From assembly GCA_947176055.1 (NCBI GenBank), contig CAMWPE010000020.1, positions 1 to 17,906 on the forward strand: a DNA stretch of 17,906 nt, written 5' to 3'. The notes under the pieces are model-generated. The model had not been told where the DNA came from and made no database searches. It saw only the letters and a program-made list of their open reading frames with translations. This DNA comes from an uncultured Desulfovibrio sp. (GTDB lineage: Bacteria > Desulfobacterota > Desulfovibrionia > Desulfovibrionales > Desulfovibrionaceae). The position numbers and the translations under genes are program-made. Within the stretch, counting starts at the first letter, position 1, and the number at the start of each line of letters is the position of its first letter. Below are positions 1 to 6,594 of this stretch, in pieces.

Positions 1-1
1 G

Positions 2-514
2 GATAAAGTCGTGCCGGTAATGCAGAAGGAATTTAATTACGATTCCCCCATGGAATTGCCGGAAATAGAAAAGGTTTCCATAAACATCGGGCTTGGCGGA
101 GCCACGCAGAACAACAAGCTCATGGAAGAAGCGGTGAAGGAGCTTTCCGCTATCGCGGGGCAGAAAGCCGTCGTCACGCGGGCCAAGAAATCGATTTCCG
201 CTTTCAAGTTGCGCGAAGGCATGCCTATAGGCGTCCGGGTAACTCTCCGAAAGGACAGGATGTGGGATTTTCTGGACAAGCTGATGAATTTCGCCCTCCC
301 ACGGGTAAGGGATTTCCGCGGTATTCCGGACAAGGGTTTTGACGGAAGAGGAAATTTTACCCTCGGCGTGAAAGAGCATACAATTTTCCCGGAACTGGAA
401 GTCGATAGGGTGGATAATCCAAAAGGCATGAATATAACCATCGTAACGAGCGCCAAGACGGACAAGGAAGGAAAATTTCTGCTGGATCAGCTTGGCATGC
501 CGTTCCGCAAATAG
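2..514 (+). CDS. rplE: 50S ribosomal protein L5, 5' end missing
   Basis: This is large-subunit protein L5, which binds 5S rRNA and helps form the central protuberance. The frame is open from base 2 (DKVVPVMQKEF...) to the TAG at 512-514, giving 170 visible residues. L5 of related bacteria is about 179 residues, so roughly nine N-terminal residues lie left of the window. The GTG at 11 and the ATG at 20 are internal codons, not starts. Family features visible are the N-terminal SINIGLG segment, the basic stretch KKSISAFKLREGMPIG and the RDFRGI segment. The next gene, rpsN, follows after 10 bases, as in the spc operon, where rplE normally follows rplX. Nothing unusual is seen apart from truncation by the window edge. 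Confidence 0.96.
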   Translation, partial: DKVVPVMQKEFNYDSPMELPEIEKVSINIGLGGATQNNKLMEEAVKELSAIAGQKAVVTRAKKSISAFKLREGMPIGVRVTLRKDRMWDFLDKLMNFALPRVRDFRGIPDKGFDGRGNFTLGVKEHTIFPELEVDRVDNPKGMNITIVTSAKTDKEGKFLLDQLGMPFRK

Positions 515-524
515 GAGATAAGAT

Positions 525-710
525 ATGTCGCGCACAGCTCTCGAAGTGAAAGCGAGGCGCAAGCCCAAATTCAGCGCGCGCGGTTATAACCGTTGCCCTG
601 TATGCGGGCGCCCGCGGGCTTTTATGCGTCAGTTTGGCGTATGCCGCATTTGTTTCAGGAAGATGGCCCTTAACGGCGAATTGCCTGGGGTTAGAAAATC
701 CAGCTGGTAA
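525..710 (+). CDS. rpsN: 30S ribosomal protein S14, zinc-binding short form (type Z)
   Basis: This 61-residue S14 binds 16S rRNA in the head of the small subunit. It is the short zinc-ribbon type. Cys24, Cys27, Cys40 and Cys43 form two CxxC pairs (CPVC and CRIC), in contrast to the roughly 100-residue zinc-free S14 of enteric bacteria. The C-terminal segment ELPGVRKSSW is the typical family ending. The ATG at 525 is preceded by a GGAG Shine-Dalgarno sequence at about 513-516, just past the rplE stop. Position between rplE and rpsH matches the spc operon. The zinc form is usual in Desulfovibrio-like bacteria, so it is informative about lineage rather than odd. No zinc-free paralogue is seen in this window. 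Confidence 0.97.
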   Translation: MSRTALEVKARRKPKFSARGYNRCPVCGRPRAFMRQFGVCRICFRKMALNGELPGVRKSSW

Positions 711-748
711 ACGGCCGGATTAAGTCCGGGCTATAACAGGAGTTCTTG

Positions 749-1129
749 ATGTTGACAGATCCCATTGCGGATATGCTCGCGCGTATTCGCAACGCGCATT
801 TGGCCCTGCATAAGGAAGTGAATGTGCCGCGCTCGCGGATGAAAGAGGCGTTGGCCAACATCCTCAAGCAGGAAGGCTATGTTGAGGACGCGATCGTTGA
901 CGGCGACAAAATTGTCCTTACGCTCAAATATCATAACGGCAAACCCGTCATCAGCGGGTTGAAAAGAATTAGTTCGCCTGGACGCCGCGTTTACGTCAAT
1001 TCCAGGGAAATTCCCAAGGTTCAGAACGGCCTGGGTATTTGCGTATTGTCCACCTCCAGCGGCGTGATGGATGGAAAAACCGCCCAGGACAAAAAAGTCG
1101 GCGGCGAACTTCTTTGCGAAGTGTGGTAG
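749..1129 (+). CDS. rpsH: 30S ribosomal protein S8
   Basis: S8 is a primary 16S rRNA-binding protein of the platform and, in Escherichia coli, the translational repressor of the spc operon. The protein is 126 residues and begins MLTDPIADMLARIRNA, the usual S8 N-terminus. That selects the ATG at 749 over the in-frame TTG at 746. An AGGAG sequence at 738-742 is well placed for 749. The C-terminal RNA-binding segment reads LSTSSGVMDGKTA (around residues 103-115), matching the conserved STS-GVM/L-T/S core of S8, and the protein ends GGELLCEVW as is typical. The 38-base gap to rpsN contains a small CCGGA/TCCGG stem at 715-729. Whether S8 autoregulates here cannot be judged, because the start of rplE, the binding site in E. 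coli, is outside the window. Confidence 0.97.
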   Translation: MLTDPIADMLARIRNAHLALHKEVNVPRSRMKEALANILKQEGYVEDAIVDGDKIVLTLKYHNGKPVISGLKRISSPGRRVYVNSREIPKVQNGLGICVLSTSSGVMDGKTAQDKKVGGELLCEVW

Positions 1130-1138
1130 GAGGCTGGG

Positions 1139-1678
1139 ATGTCGCGCATAGGTAAAATACCCGTTCCCATTCCCGCGGGCGTGGAAATTAAAATCGGGGA
1201 AGAATCAATAGAAATAAAAGGCCCCAAAGGAACGCTGACCACGCCCGTTTCCAAGGTTATCGATTACGAAATCAAGGACAATCAGGTTCATCTCACGCGC
1301 AAGGATGACACAAGGCAGAGCAACGCCCAGCATGGCTTGCGGCGCACGCTCCTAGCCAATTGCGTGGAGGGAGTAACCAAGGGCTTTAGCAAGGCGCTCG
1401 AAGTCATAGGCGTAGGTTATCGCGTGGCCGTCAAGGGAAATATGGTGGAATTGGCGGTCGGTTTTTCGCATCCGGTCTTTGTGGATTTGCCCGAAGGTAT
1501 AAAGGCTACCGCCGAAGGCCAGATTTTGACGCTGACTGGCATTGACAAGGAACTTGTCGGCGAGACGGCGGCGAGAATCAGACGCATCAGAAAGCCGGAG
1601 CCTTATAAGGGCAAAGGCATCAAATATACTACCGAGACAATCCGCCGCAAGGTGGGCAAGTCCGGCGGCAAGAAATAG
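1139..1678 (+). CDS. rplF: 50S ribosomal protein L6
   Basis: L6 is a two-domain large-subunit protein near the factor-binding site that contacts 23S rRNA helix 97. The 179-residue product has the normal family length. It starts MSRIGKIPVPIPAGV and ends in a basic tail after the signature PEPYKGKGIKY (about residues 152-162), the strongest diagnostic motif of bacterial L6. The ATG at 1139 sits five bases after a full AGGAGG Shine-Dalgarno sequence at 1128-1133, which overlaps the rpsH stop codon and suggests coupled translation. Gene position between rpsH and rplR is the standard spc order. No missing segment or frame disruption is seen. Confidence 0.97.
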   Translation: MSRIGKIPVPIPAGVEIKIGEESIEIKGPKGTLTTPVSKVIDYEIKDNQVHLTRKDDTRQSNAQHGLRRTLLANCVEGVTKGFSKALEVIGVGYRVAVKGNMVELAVGFSHPVFVDLPEGIKATAEGQILTLTGIDKELVGETAARIRRIRKPEPYKGKGIKYTTETIRRKVGKSGGKK

Positions 1679-1687
1679 GGGCTTGTA

Positions 1688-2047
1688 ATGAAAGAAAGCA
1701 AGAATCAGTCCCGGCAGCATAGAAAGATCAGGATTCGCAAAAAAATTTCCGGCACACCCGAGCGTCCCAGGCTGGTGGTTTTCCGTTCCAACGCCCATAT
1801 ATACGCGTCGCTTATCGATGATCTGGCGGGCGCGACCCTGGCCGCGACCTCGACCTTGAGTCTGAAAAAAGACGAGCCCGGGTTGCGTTGCAATATCGCC
1901 GGCGCCCAGAAGGTAGGAAAGGAGATAGCGCGCCTGGCGAAGGAGAAAAATATCGAACGCGCGGTATTCGACCGCAACGGCTATATTTATCATGGCCGGG
2001 TACAAGCCGTCGCGGACGCGGCGAGAGAAGGCGGACTGGAGTTCTAG
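1688..2047 (+). CDS. rplR: 50S ribosomal protein L18
   Basis: L18 binds 5S rRNA with L5 and L25 and delivers it to the large subunit. The 119-residue protein is of normal length (about 115-120). It shows the basic N-terminus RQHRKIRIRKKISGT, the core RPRLVVFRSNAHIYA (about residues 30-44), and the C-terminal GYIYHGRVQAVADAAREGG segment that is diagnostic for the family. The ATG at 1688 follows a GGGG-type ribosome-binding site at 1678-1681 at the end of rplF. The rpsE start follows one base after the stop, so translation is probably coupled. Confidence 0.97.
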   Translation: MKESKNQSRQHRKIRIRKKISGTPERPRLVVFRSNAHIYASLIDDLAGATLAATSTLSLKKDEPGLRCNIAGAQKVGKEIARLAKEKNIERAVFDRNGYIYHGRVQAVADAAREGGLEF

Positions 2048-2048
2048 C

Positions 2049-2570
2049 ATGCGGCAGGAAAATTCCAACAATAGCGAAGCCCAGCAAAACGAGCTGGGAG
2101 AAATTGAAAAGATCGTTTCCCTGAATCGCGTCGCCAAAGTCGTAAAAGGCGGTCGCCGGTTCAGCTTCAGCGCGCTTGTGGTGGTGGGCGACGGCAAAGG
2201 CGGCGTGGGTTTCGGGCTGGGCAAAGCCCAGGAAGTGCCCGAAGCGCTTCGCAAGGCTACGGAAAAAGCCCGCAAAAACAGAATTCAGGTGCCATTGCTC
2301 GAGGGAACTTTGCCATACGAAGTGTTGGGCAAATTTGGCGCGGGCAGCGTAATGCTCAAACCGGCGTCGGAAGGCACTGGCATAATCGCCGGCGGAGCCG
2401 TGCGCGCGGTTATGGAAGCCTGCGGCGTGCATGATGTGCTCGCAAAAGCGATTGGCACCAATAATCCCCACAATGTGTTGCGCGCGACCATGGAAGGGCT
2501 TAAATCGTTGCGCAGCGCCGCGGACGTGTCCGAACTTCGCGGCAAAAAGCTGGAAGCCGCGAGGAAATGA
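2049..2570 (+). CDS. rpsE: 30S ribosomal protein S5
   Basis: S5 lies on the solvent side of the small subunit, where it contributes to decoding fidelity and mRNA unwinding. The start is taken as the ATG at 2049, one base after the rplR stop, with GGAG at 2038-2041 as the ribosome-binding site. The open frame continues upstream to 1992 but only inside rplR, in another frame. This gives 173 residues. The N-terminal double-stranded-RNA-binding fold contains VVKGGRRFSFSALVVVGDGK (about residues 31-50), and the C-terminal domain contains GTGIIAGGAVRAVMEACGV (about 108-126). Both are diagnostic. A polar, Asn/Gln/Glu-rich N-terminal extension of about 20 residues precedes the conserved part, which is variable in the family. 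Confidence 0.96.
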   Translation: MRQENSNNSEAQQNELGEIEKIVSLNRVAKVVKGGRRFSFSALVVVGDGKGGVGFGLGKAQEVPEALRKATEKARKNRIQVPLLEGTLPYEVLGKFGAGSVMLKPASEGTGIIAGGAVRAVMEACGVHDVLAKAIGTNNPHNVLRATMEGLKSLRSAADVSELRGKKLEAARK

Positions 2571-2571
2571 C

Positions 2572-2751
2572 ATGGCAAAGATAAAAGTAAAACTTGTTCG
2601 CTCGCGGATAGGGACAACTCCCCATCAGCGGAAGCTCCTGGATTCGCTCGGCTTGAGAAAAACGCAATCGGAAAGAGAATTTAATGACACGCCGGCCATT
2701 CGGGGAATCATAGCCAAAGTCCCGCATATGGTAACCGTGACAGAAGCATAA
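2572..2751 (+). CDS. rpmD: 50S ribosomal protein L30
   Basis: L30 is a small large-subunit protein of about 58-60 residues. This one has 59, reading MAKIKVKLVRSRIGTTPHQR from the ATG at 2572, one base after the rpsE stop TGA at 2568-2570. The conserved central part LDSLGLRKTQSER and the closing IAKVPHMVTV are family features. The frame is also open far upstream (to 2431), but that part is a shadow of rpsE. The ribosome-binding site is probably GAGGAA at 2561-2566, inside the end of rpsE, which implies translational coupling. Position before rplO is the standard spc order. Confidence 0.96.
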   Translation: MAKIKVKLVRSRIGTTPHQRKLLDSLGLRKTQSEREFNDTPAIRGIIAKVPHMVTVTEA

Positions 2752-2762
2752 GGAGCGGAGAA

Positions 2763-3248
2763 ATGCGTCTGCATGATCTTAAAACCTTCCCCGAGGAGAG
2801 GAAAACGCGCCGGAGAGTCGGACGCGGCGGAGGGTCGGGCCTCGGCGGCACTTCGGGCAGAGGCCATAAGGGCCAGAACGCGCGGTCCGGCGGGGGCGTG
2901 CGGCCAGGATTCGAAGGCGGCCAGATGCCACTGCAACGGCGTCTGCCAAAAAGAGGTTTTAAAAACGCGCTTTTCAAGATAGTTTACGGCGTAGTAGATC
3001 TCGATTCCTTGCAGGAATTTTTTCCGGAAAAAACCGATATTAGTCTGGACGATATATACGAGCGCCGAATAGTTCATCCGTCGCAAATGGTCAAAATCCT
3101 CGCGCGGGGCGATGTTTCCCGGCCCTTAAATGTGGAGGCTCATCGTTTCAGCCGCGCCGCCGTAGAGAAGATCACGGCCGCGGGAGGAACCGTAAAGGAG
3201 CTTATCGCCATTGAAGCGGAGGAGATCGAAGCTCCCTCCGCGGAATAA
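2763..3248 (+). CDS. rplO: 50S ribosomal protein L15
   Basis: L15 is an assembly protein whose long glycine- and arginine-rich N-terminal arm penetrates 23S rRNA. The product has 161 residues, slightly longer than the common 144-150 because of an acidic C-terminal tail (roughly the last 15 residues, rich in Glu and Ala). The N-terminus MRLHDLKTFPEERKTRRRVG and the region GSGLGGTSGRGHKGQNARSG (about residues 24-43) are diagnostic. The ATG at 2763 follows AAGGAG at 2750-2755. The next gene, secY, is separated by a structured 110-base gap. The glycine-rich DNA is low in complexity but is simply coding sequence. Confidence 0.97.
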   Translation: MRLHDLKTFPEERKTRRRVGRGGGSGLGGTSGRGHKGQNARSGGGVRPGFEGGQMPLQRRLPKRGFKNALFKIVYGVVDLDSLQEFFPEKTDISLDDIYERRIVHPSQMVKILARGDVSRPLNVEAHRFSRAAVEKITAAGGTVKELIAIEAEEIEAPSAE

Positions 3249-3358
3249 TCGCGAATCGGACGCGCGGATTCTGTCCGCGACGATCGCAACCTTCATCCTG
3301 TTCCCGGGTAAAGGCTTTTATCCGGGAACCCCGGAATTATATAATTTAAGAGAATTTC
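3249..3358 (+). promoter_or_regulatory. rplO-secY intergenic leader with strong stem-loop
   Basis: In an operon with gaps mostly of 1-20 bases, this gap is 110 bases. It contains a 13-bp inverted repeat at 3300-3329 (GTTCCCGGGTAAA / TTTTATCCGGGAAC, one G-T pair, four-base loop GGCT) and a weaker CGCGGA/TCCGCG stem at 3263-3279. No T run follows the main stem, so it is not a classical intrinsic terminator. An RNA element that tunes secY output (partial attenuation, processing site or protein target) is the inference. The TATAAT at 3340-3345 lies only 13 bases before the secY ATG and has no good -35, so I do not call it a promoter. Confidence 0.5.
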
Positions 3359-4666
3359 ATGGCTGCGCCCAATACTAACACAGGTCAAGCGGCTCTGGCT
3401 AAACGTCTGGGATGGACGCTTTTTATTTTATGCTGTTACCGCGTCGGCGTGCATGTCCCAATTCCCGGCGTTGACGCGGCGGCTCTTTCGTCGTTTTTTG
3501 ACAGCATGCAAGGGACCATATTCAGTCTCTTCGATATGTTTTCCGGCGGCGGTCTCTCAAACGTATCTGTCTTCGCGCTTGGCGTGATGCCGTATATTTC
3601 GGCTTCCATTATTATGCAATTATTGCAGGTTGTTAGTCCGGAAATCAAGCGTATGGCAAGGGAAGAAGGTCAGGCCGGAAGACGGAAGACGACGCAATGG
3701 ACCCGCTACCTCACCGTAGGCATAACCCTGGTTCAAGGACTGGGAATAGCCGTCGGTCTGGAAAATATGACAAGTCCGTCCGGCGCGCCGGTTGTTTTGC
3801 ATCCTGGAATGCAATTCCGGCTGGTGACGATGATAACGTTTACGGCGGGCGCCGTCCTTGTGATGTGGTTAGGCGAGCAAATCTCCGAGAGGGGAATTGG
3901 AAACGGCATATCCTTGATAATTTTTTGCGGTATTGTCGTTGGCATACCCCGGGGAATCATCCAGTCTTACGCCTTAATCGAAGCCGGCGATATGAGCATT
4001 TTCAAGGGAATTATCCTGCTCGTATTTATGGCGGCGGTCGTGGTTTTCATAGTGTTTGTCGAAAGGGCGCAACGAAGAATCCCGATAAATTACGCGAAAC
4101 GACAGCAGGGTAGAAAAATGTATGGGGGCCAGTCCTCGCATTTGCCCTTGAGATTGAACACGGCCGGCGTAATTCCCCCGATCTTCGCTTCGTCTTTGCT
4201 GCTGTTTCCGGCGACAATAGGGCAGTTTTCAGGCAACGAATATGTCAGGCGGCTAGCGGAGTTCTTTTCTCCAAACGGTCTGATGTACAATGTGCTTTAT
4301 GTCGCGTTAATGTTCTTCTTCTGCTATTTCTATACGGCTATAATTTTTGATCCCAAAGAAATGGCGGAGAATTTGAAAAAAGCCGGAGGATTTATTCCGG
4401 GCATCCGGCCGGGCGAACAGACCGCGAGCTATATAGACACCACATTGTCCCGATTAACTTTTTCCGGAGCGATCTATATCTCCTTGGTATGCCTCTTGCC
4501 CATGCTGTTAATAAGCAATTTCAATGTGCCCTTCTATTTTGGCGGCACAAGTTTACTGATTCTCGTAGGCGTGGCGATGGATTTCATGAATCAGGTGGAA
4601 TCGCATATGATTTCGGCGCAATACCAAATGTTTAAAAATATGGGGCGCAAGGGCGGAAAGGCGTGA
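3359..4666 (+). CDS. secY: Protein translocase subunit SecY
   Basis: SecY forms the protein-conducting channel of the inner membrane together with SecE and SecG, and receives substrates from SecA or from ribosomes. The 435-residue product has about ten hydrophobic segments, as expected. Diagnostic motifs in order are YRVGVHVPIPGVD (27-39), GVMPYISASIIMQLL (75-89), GNGISLIIF (181-189), the cytosolic loop RAQRRIPINYAKRQ (236-249), DPKEMAENLKKAGGFIPGIR (331-350), and FGGTSLLILVGV (394-405). The start at 3359 agrees with the family; its ribosome-binding site (AAGAGA, about 3348-3353) is weak, which may matter together with the upstream hairpin. map follows 10 bases later. adk, which separates secY from map in many bacteria, is absent here. 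Confidence 0.97.
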   Translation: MAAPNTNTGQAALAKRLGWTLFILCCYRVGVHVPIPGVDAAALSSFFDSMQGTIFSLFDMFSGGGLSNVSVFALGVMPYISASIIMQLLQVVSPEIKRMAREEGQAGRRKTTQWTRYLTVGITLVQGLGIAVGLENMTSPSGAPVVLHPGMQFRLVTMITFTAGAVLVMWLGEQISERGIGNGISLIIFCGIVVGIPRGIIQSYALIEAGDMSIFKGIILLVFMAAVVVFIVFVERAQRRIPINYAKRQQGRKMYGGQSSHLPLRLNTAGVIPPIFASSLLLFPATIGQFSGNEYVRRLAEFFSPNGLMYNVLYVALMFFFCYFYTAIIFDPKEMAENLKKAGGFIPGIRPGEQTASYIDTTLSRLTFSGAIYISLVCLLPMLLISNFNVPFYFGGTSLLILVGVAMDFMNQVESHMISAQYQMFKNMGRKGGKA

Positions 4667-4676
4667 CGGCGGCGAG

Positions 4677-5480
4677 ATGAAAAAATATTGCGGGGCCTTC
4701 ATAAAAAACGAGCGGGAGATTGGACTCTTGCGGGAAGCCAACCGCATCGTAGCCAATATCCTCGATGCGGCGGCCGAAGTGATAAAACCCGGCGCCACGA
4801 CTCGCATGATCGAAGAAATGGCGATGGATATGTGTTCGGATTATAAAGTTAACCCCGCTTTCCTGGGTTATTGCGGTTATCCTTACGCGACCTGTTGCTC
4901 CGTAAACGAGCAGGTGGTGCATGGATTTCCCAACGACAGGAAACTGGAGGAAGGCGATATAGTTAGTTTTGATATGGGAGTCGCCAGGGAAGGCTTCGTG
5001 GGCGACGCGGCGCGGACTTTCGCCGTCGGACGGCCTGACGAGGAGACGGCGCGACTCATGCGAATCACCGAAGAGAGCCTGTACGTTGGCATTGAAAAAG
5101 CCGTAGCCGGAAACGACGTTTATGATATTGGCGAAGCTATCCAAAAATATGTGGAAGGCGCTGGATTCAATGTTGTGAGACAGTTCGTAGGTCACGGCGT
5201 TGGCGCTAAAATGCATGAGAAACCCGCGGTTCCGAATTTCCGTCCCGCGGGAAAAGGTCTGACCCTGCAGAATGGCATGGTCATCGCCATAGAGCCTATG
5301 GTTACAGCCGGCGGTTACGATGTCGAAATTTTGCCGGACAAGTGGACCGCGGTAACAAAGGATGGGAAAAAAGCCGCCCATTACGAACATAGCGTGGCCA
5401 TTACGCCGCGCGGACCAAAAATATTGAGCGTTTCCGATCGCGGTTTGAATCGGGCTACCTGGAGAAACTTGACAGTTTAG
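4677..5480 (+). CDS. map: Type I methionine aminopeptidase
   Basis: Methionine aminopeptidase removes the initiator Met from nascent proteins with small second residues, acting at the ribosome exit with a dinuclear metal centre. The 267-residue protein carries all five expected metal ligands: Asp99 and Asp110 (SFDMGVAREGFVGDAARTF), His173 (FVGHGVG), Glu206 (IAIEPM) and Glu237 (HYEHSVAIT). His82 (VHGFPND) corresponds to the conserved substrate-site His. Length is close to the type Ia family; the last ten residues or so are an extra tail. The ATG at 4677 has only a weak Shine-Dalgarno sequence, so translation may depend on coupling to secY ten bases upstream. A TTGACA-like hexamer lies inside its last codons (5469-5474). 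Confidence 0.96.
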   Translation: MKKYCGAFIKNEREIGLLREANRIVANILDAAAEVIKPGATTRMIEEMAMDMCSDYKVNPAFLGYCGYPYATCCSVNEQVVHGFPNDRKLEEGDIVSFDMGVAREGFVGDAARTFAVGRPDEETARLMRITEESLYVGIEKAVAGNDVYDIGEAIQKYVEGAGFNVVRQFVGHGVGAKMHEKPAVPNFRPAGKGLTLQNGMVIAIEPMVTAGGYDVEILPDKWTAVTKDGKKAAHYEHSVAITPRGPKILSVSDRGLNRATWRNLTV

Positions 5481-5648
5481 ATAATTTATAATAAAAAACC
5501 AAGTTCATTAATCGTCCGCCCGTCAGAGAGTAGGCTTCGGAGTCTTTTTCTGAAGCGGCATTAAGGGGACTGGAGCGCGTTCGGCGCGCCATCGTAAAAA
5601 ATATATTAAATTAATTTATAGCGGCGACCGCGCCGCGCGGAGATAAGG
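5481..5648 (+). promoter_or_regulatory. map-rpmJ intergenic leader with three stem-loops
   Basis: This 168-base gap separates the spc part from the alpha operon, and infA, often present here, is absent. I see three inverted repeats: GCTTCGGA/TCTGAAGC at 5534-5556 (eight pairs, one G-T, T-rich loop); GCGCG/CGCGC at 5575-5589; and a perfect GCGGCG/CGCCGC at 5621-5636 with loop ACCG, ending two bases before the GGAG (5639-5642) of rpmJ. Between the last two lies a very AT-rich run (5595-5620). The last stem is placed where it could hide the ribosome-binding site. In E. coli, S4 represses the alpha operon through a structured leader, so a similar role is a reasonable inference but not shown. Confidence 0.5.
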
Positions 5649-5762
5649 ATGAAAGTCAGACCATCGGTTAAGAAGATTTGTCCCAAATGCAAGGTGATCA
5701 GGCGAAAGGGGATCTTGAGGGTTATTTGCGAGAACCCCAGGCATAAGCAACGTCAGGGCTAG
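5649..5762 (+). CDS. rpmJ: 50S ribosomal protein L36, zinc-binding form
   Basis: L36 is the smallest ribosomal protein and binds 23S rRNA near the peptidyl-transferase region. The 37 codons from the ATG at 5649 to the TAG at 5760-5762 read MKVRPSVKKICPKCKVIRRK and so on, ending RHKQRQG. Cys11, Cys14, Cys27 and His32 form the C-x2-C-x12-C-x4-H zinc site of the C+ form. A GGAG at 5639-5642 is the ribosome-binding site. The gene sits between map and rpsM, the usual place for rpmJ. Length and sequence match the family exactly; at 37 residues it is easily missed by length-filtered gene calling. Confidence 0.96.
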   Translation: MKVRPSVKKICPKCKVIRRKGILRVICENPRHKQRQG

Positions 5763-5774
5763 GCAGGAGAAGGA

Positions 5775-6143
5775 ATGGCTAGAATAGCAGGCGTGGATTT
5801 GCCCCGCGGGAAAAGGGTCGATATCGCGTTGACGTATATTTATGGCATAGGTCGCGCTACGGCGTTGAAAATCCTCGATTCCACCGGGGTAAACTGGGAA
5901 AGGAATATTGATGATCTTTCTTCCGACGAAGTCAACGAGATACGCAAGGAACTGGAACAGAATTACAAGGTCGAAGGCGATTTGCGTCGCGAAGTTACAA
6001 GCAATATAAAGCGGCTGATGGACATAGGCTGTTATCGCGGCTTGCGTCATCGTCGCGGGTTGCCCGCCAGGGGTCAGCGCACTCATACCAACGCCAGAAC
6101 AAGAAAGGGGCCGAGACGGGGCGCCGTAGGCAAGAAAAAATAA
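5775..6143 (+). CDS. rpsM: 30S ribosomal protein S13
   Basis: S13 sits at the top of the small-subunit head and contacts L5 and the P-site tRNA. The 122-residue product starts MARIAGVDLPRGKRVDIALT and has the helix-hairpin-helix-like YIYGIGRATALKIL (about residues 21-34). The C-terminal tail RGLRHRRGLPARGQRTHTNA (about 89-108) is the strongest family signature, followed by a basic, lysine-rich end. The ATG at 5775 follows AGGAGAAGGA at about 5765-5774, a strong ribosome-binding site 12 bases after rpmJ. Position before rpsK and rpsD is the standard alpha-operon order. Confidence 0.97.
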   Translation: MARIAGVDLPRGKRVDIALTYIYGIGRATALKILDSTGVNWERNIDDLSSDEVNEIRKELEQNYKVEGDLRREVTSNIKRLMDIGCYRGLRHRRGLPARGQRTHTNARTRKGPRRGAVGKKK

Positions 6144-6163
6144 TTTTAGCGCGAGGATAAACA

Positions 6164-6553
6164 ATGGCCAAACCTAAAAAAGCCGCCAAAAAGAAAGAAA
6201 GAAAGAATGTGCCCTTGGGCGTGGCCCATATTCAGGCGACCTTTAATAATACCATTATTACTTTTACGGACACGCGCGGAAACGCCGTATCCTGGGCGTC
6301 GTCCGGGCAGAGCGGGTTTAAGGGATCGCGCAAATCTACGCCTTTCGCCGCGCAGGTAGCCGCGGAGACCGCCGCGCGGAAAGCGCAGGAAAACGGAATG
6401 AGGACAGTTGGAATTTATGTGAAAGGGCCCGGTTCCGGTAGGGAAGCGGCAATGCGGGCCATCGCGACGGCCGGATTCCGCGTGGCTTTTATCCGCGACG
6501 TTACGCCCATCCCTCATAACGGTTGCCGTCCGCCCAAACGTCGCCGCGTGTAG
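6164..6553 (+). CDS. rpsK: 30S ribosomal protein S11
   Basis: S11 belongs to the platform of the small subunit near the mRNA exit and the Shine-Dalgarno helix. The 129-residue protein has a lysine-rich N-terminus, then GVAHIQATFNNTIITFTDT (about residues 19-37), SGQSGFKGSRKSTPFAAQ (about 47-64), and the closing RDVTPIPHNGCRPPKRRRV, which is diagnostic. The ATG at 6164 is preceded by GAGGA at 6153-6157. Length is as expected. The 41-base gap to rpsD holds only the ribosome-binding site of that gene. Confidence 0.97.
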   Translation: MAKPKKAAKKKERKNVPLGVAHIQATFNNTIITFTDTRGNAVSWASSGQSGFKGSRKSTPFAAQVAAETAARKAQENGMRTVGIYVKGPGSGREAAMRAIATAGFRVAFIRDVTPIPHNGCRPPKRRRV

Positions 6554-6594
6554 AAGGTTATTTAGCGCGAATCGAGGAAGAACAAGGAAGATAT

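Noticed and set aside
1352..2275. Antisense open frame of 307 codons opposite rplF, rplR and rpsE
   Set aside because: It runs antisense to three certain ribosomal genes, has no recognisable domain and no ribosome-binding site; it is a by-product of codon bias.
2820..2935. G-rich, repetitive-looking DNA in rplO
   Set aside because: It encodes the normal glycine/arginine-rich arm of L15 and is not a repeat element.
3340..3345. Perfect TATAAT just upstream of secY
   Set aside because: It lies 13 bases before the start codon with no -35 at the right distance; it would leave almost no leader, so chance in an AT-rich patch is more likely.
5469..5498. TTGACA at the end of map as -35 of a promoter for rpmJ
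   Set aside because: The clear TATAAT (5487-5492) is only 12 bases away, and at 17 bases the hexamer is TAAAAA. The spacing and sequence do not make a convincing promoter, so it is not listed as a feature.
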